Assembly: GCA_021827225.1 (NCBI GenBank)
Contig: JAKAXG010000259.1
Span: 1 to 6,476 of the forward strand
DNA from: Actinomycetes bacterium
Lineage (GTDB): Bacteria; Actinomycetota; Acidimicrobiia; Acidimicrobiales; Palsa-688
DNA: 6,476 bases
Reading direction: 5' to 3'
The position numbers were made by a program, and so were the translations under genes. A model generated the notes under the pieces. That model was given only the letters and a program-made list of their open reading frames with translations, was not told the DNA's origin and searched no databases. How positions within the stretch are numbered: the stretch's first letter is position 1; every line of letters starts with the position of its first letter. Shown one piece after another: positions 5,348 through 6,476 of this stretch.

Positions 5348-6158
5348 TCAATGCACCTCCCAGGTACGCTCGGACGACTTCGGCATTGGCCCGCATGTCG
5401 GCCATCGACCCCGTGGCCAGCGCCCTGCCCTCGGCCATGACGACCACGTGCTGGCAGATCCGCTCGACCACGTTGAGGTTGTGCTCGACCATCAGGACCG
5501 TCACCCCGCCGTCGCGGAGCCGGACTATGTGATCGCCGATCTGGTCGATCAGCGCCGGGTTGATCCCCGCCATGGGCTCGTCGAGCAGCAGCGTCCGGGG
5601 CTGGGCCATCACCGCCCGGGCCAGCTCCAGCAGGCGCTTCTGCCCGCCGCTCAGCTCCCCGGCCAGGTTGTCGCGCTTGGCCGCCAGGCCGAAGGTCCCG
5701 AGGATCTCCATGGCCCGCTCCAGGTTGGCCCGCTCCTCGGCCTGCACCCGGCCGGGACGGAAGAACACGTTGATGAGGGACTCCCCGGCCTGGTCGACCG
5801 GCGTGGCCATCAGGTTCTCCAGCACGGTCATCCGGGCGTACTCCCGGGAGAGCTGGAAGGTGCGGATCAGCCCGGTGCGGGCCACCCGGTCGGCTGACCA
5901 GCCGGTGACGTCGGTCCCGTTCACCCGGACGCGTCCCGAGTCGGGGCGCAGGGCGCCGGAGATCAGGTTGACGGCGGTGCTCTTGCCCGCCCCGTTGGGG
6001 CCGATCAGCGCACAGATGATCCCGGTGGGCACCGAGAAGGTGGCCCCCCGGACGGCCTGCACCCCGTCGAAGCCCTTGACCAGGTCGTGCACCTCCACGG
6101 CCGGATCCGTGTCGAACTGGTCGGCCGTGGGCGGGGTGGCGGTCGGGACCCCGGCCAT
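5328..6158 (-). CDS. livG: Branched-chain amino acid-type ABC transporter ATPase LivG
   Basis: A 276-aa cytoplasmic ATPase, partner of LivF. It has Walker A GPNGAGKST at 53-61, Q-loop Gln102 in RTFQ, the signature LSGGQ at 169-173, Walker B TLLLDEP at 189-195 and the switch His226 in MVEHN. The LivG-type C-terminus MAEGRALATG and VVRAYLG is present. The 30 or so residues between Q-loop and signature (about 122-155) include the usual LivG insertion. The start is ATG at 6158, which overlaps the livM stop as TGATG and has GAGGAGG seven bases upstream. A longer frame to 6263 only reads through livM in another frame. The sequence shows no truncation or missing catalytic residue. Confidence 0.93.
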   Translation of the reverse strand: MAGVPTATPPTADQFDTDPAVEVHDLVKGFDGVQAVRGATFSVPTGIICALIGPNGAGKSTAVNLISGALRPDSGRVRVNGTDVTGWSADRVARTGLIRTFQLSREYARMTVLENLMATPVDQAGESLINVFFRPGRVQAEERANLERAMEILGTFGLAAKRDNLAGELSGGQKRLLELARAVMAQPRTLLLDEPMAGINPALIDQIGDHIVRLRDGGVTVLMVEHNLNVVERICQHVVVMAEGRALATGSMADMRANAEVVRAYLGGALSESAAR

Positions 6159-6476
6159 CACGCCGCCTCCTCGAGCACGGCGCCGCGCCGGGCGGGCAGG
6201 GCCGAGATGAGCCGGGCGAAGGAGGCCTTGCGTTCCGGCACCAGCCCCTGCGGGCGGAACCACAGGGTGACGATGAGCAGAACCCCGATGATCATGTTGT
6301 CGATCTCCGCGATCAGGGCAGGATTGCTGCCAAGTTGGGGAAGGAGCTTCGGCAGCTCCACGAAGATCACCGGCACGGCCAGGCTGCCGACGATCGATCC
6401 GGCGTTGTTGCCCGATCCGCCGATGATCACCGCGGCGAAGATCACGAACGTCTCCGGGGTGGTCCAGGCGCTCGGG
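6158..6476 (-). CDS. livM: ABC transporter permease LivM, C-terminal part (runs off right edge)
   Basis: The last 105 or so residues of an inner-membrane permease. The frame is open to the right edge, so the start is outside the window; a GTG at 6445 is internal and not a real start. The visible part begins ETFVIFAAVIIGGSGNNAGS and continues GSLAVPVIFVELPKLL, matching the late GG-G-G membrane loop of LivM-type permeases. A further hydrophobic helix (MIIGVLLIVTLWF) and the RPQGLVPER motif that closes these proteins follow. It is the first visible gene of the operon, and its stop overlaps the livG start by one base. Its family normally works as a dimer with LivH, which is not in the window. Confidence 0.88.
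   Translation of the reverse strand, partial: PSAWTTPETFVIFAAVIIGGSGNNAGSIVGSLAVPVIFVELPKLLPQLGSNPALIAEIDNMIIGVLLIVTLWFRPQGLVPERKASFARLISALPARRGAVLEEAA

Noticed and set aside
6159..6263. 35-residue N-terminal extension of LivG
   Set aside because: It reads livM in another frame. ATG at 6158 has a good ribosome binding site and the usual TGATG overlap.

Overview
The window is high-GC DNA, and the clearly coding genes use G or C at most third codon positions. This fits a high-GC actinobacterium (Actinomycetota). The sequence does not settle a lower rank. Most of the window is ordinary metabolic and transport DNA. I see no transposase, integrase, CRISPR array, rRNA or complete tRNA.

Layout, left to right. 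Positions 1-57 may hold the first codons of a minus-strand gene that runs off the left edge. A 121-codon plus-strand ORF of unknown function lies at 144-509. Positions 510-870 have no convincing gene but are dense in inverted repeats. They include two related hairpin modules (608-643 and 728-773) sharing TCGTCGGGTAT and CCCGAAGGT, and a strong terminator-like stem (810-835).

A minus-strand SulP/SLC26-type anion transporter with a C-terminal STAS domain follows (873-2501). It is divergent from a plus-strand MerR-family regulator (2736-3146). The 234-bp region between them carries related CTACCCT(A/C)ACG / CGTGAGG-type half-sites, which suggest that the regulator acts on the transporter and perhaps on itself. 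The substrate is not shown by the sequence; sulfate, bicarbonate and dicarboxylates are all handled within this family.

The regulator converges on a minus-strand ABC importer operon, with a 12-bp GC-rich stem-loop (3228-3261) between them. In transcription order the operon is the permease livM (3' part only, 6158-6476), ATPase livG (5328-6158), ATPase livF (4586-5347) and a lipoprotein substrate-binding protein (3294-4553). livM/livG overlap by 1 nt, livG/livF by 20 nt, and the binding-protein gene follows after 32 nt. Together they encode most of a branched-chain amino acid (HAAT/Liv-type) uptake system. The partner permease livH is presumably beyond the right edge. The true ligand may be a branched-chain amino acid, an amide, urea or another small molecule.

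The features most worth a second look are the hairpin cluster at 510-840, the MerR half-sites between the divergent genes, and a histidine-rich linker (six His in twelve residues) joining the SulP membrane domain to its STAS domain. I found no convincing evidence for a wholly new system.
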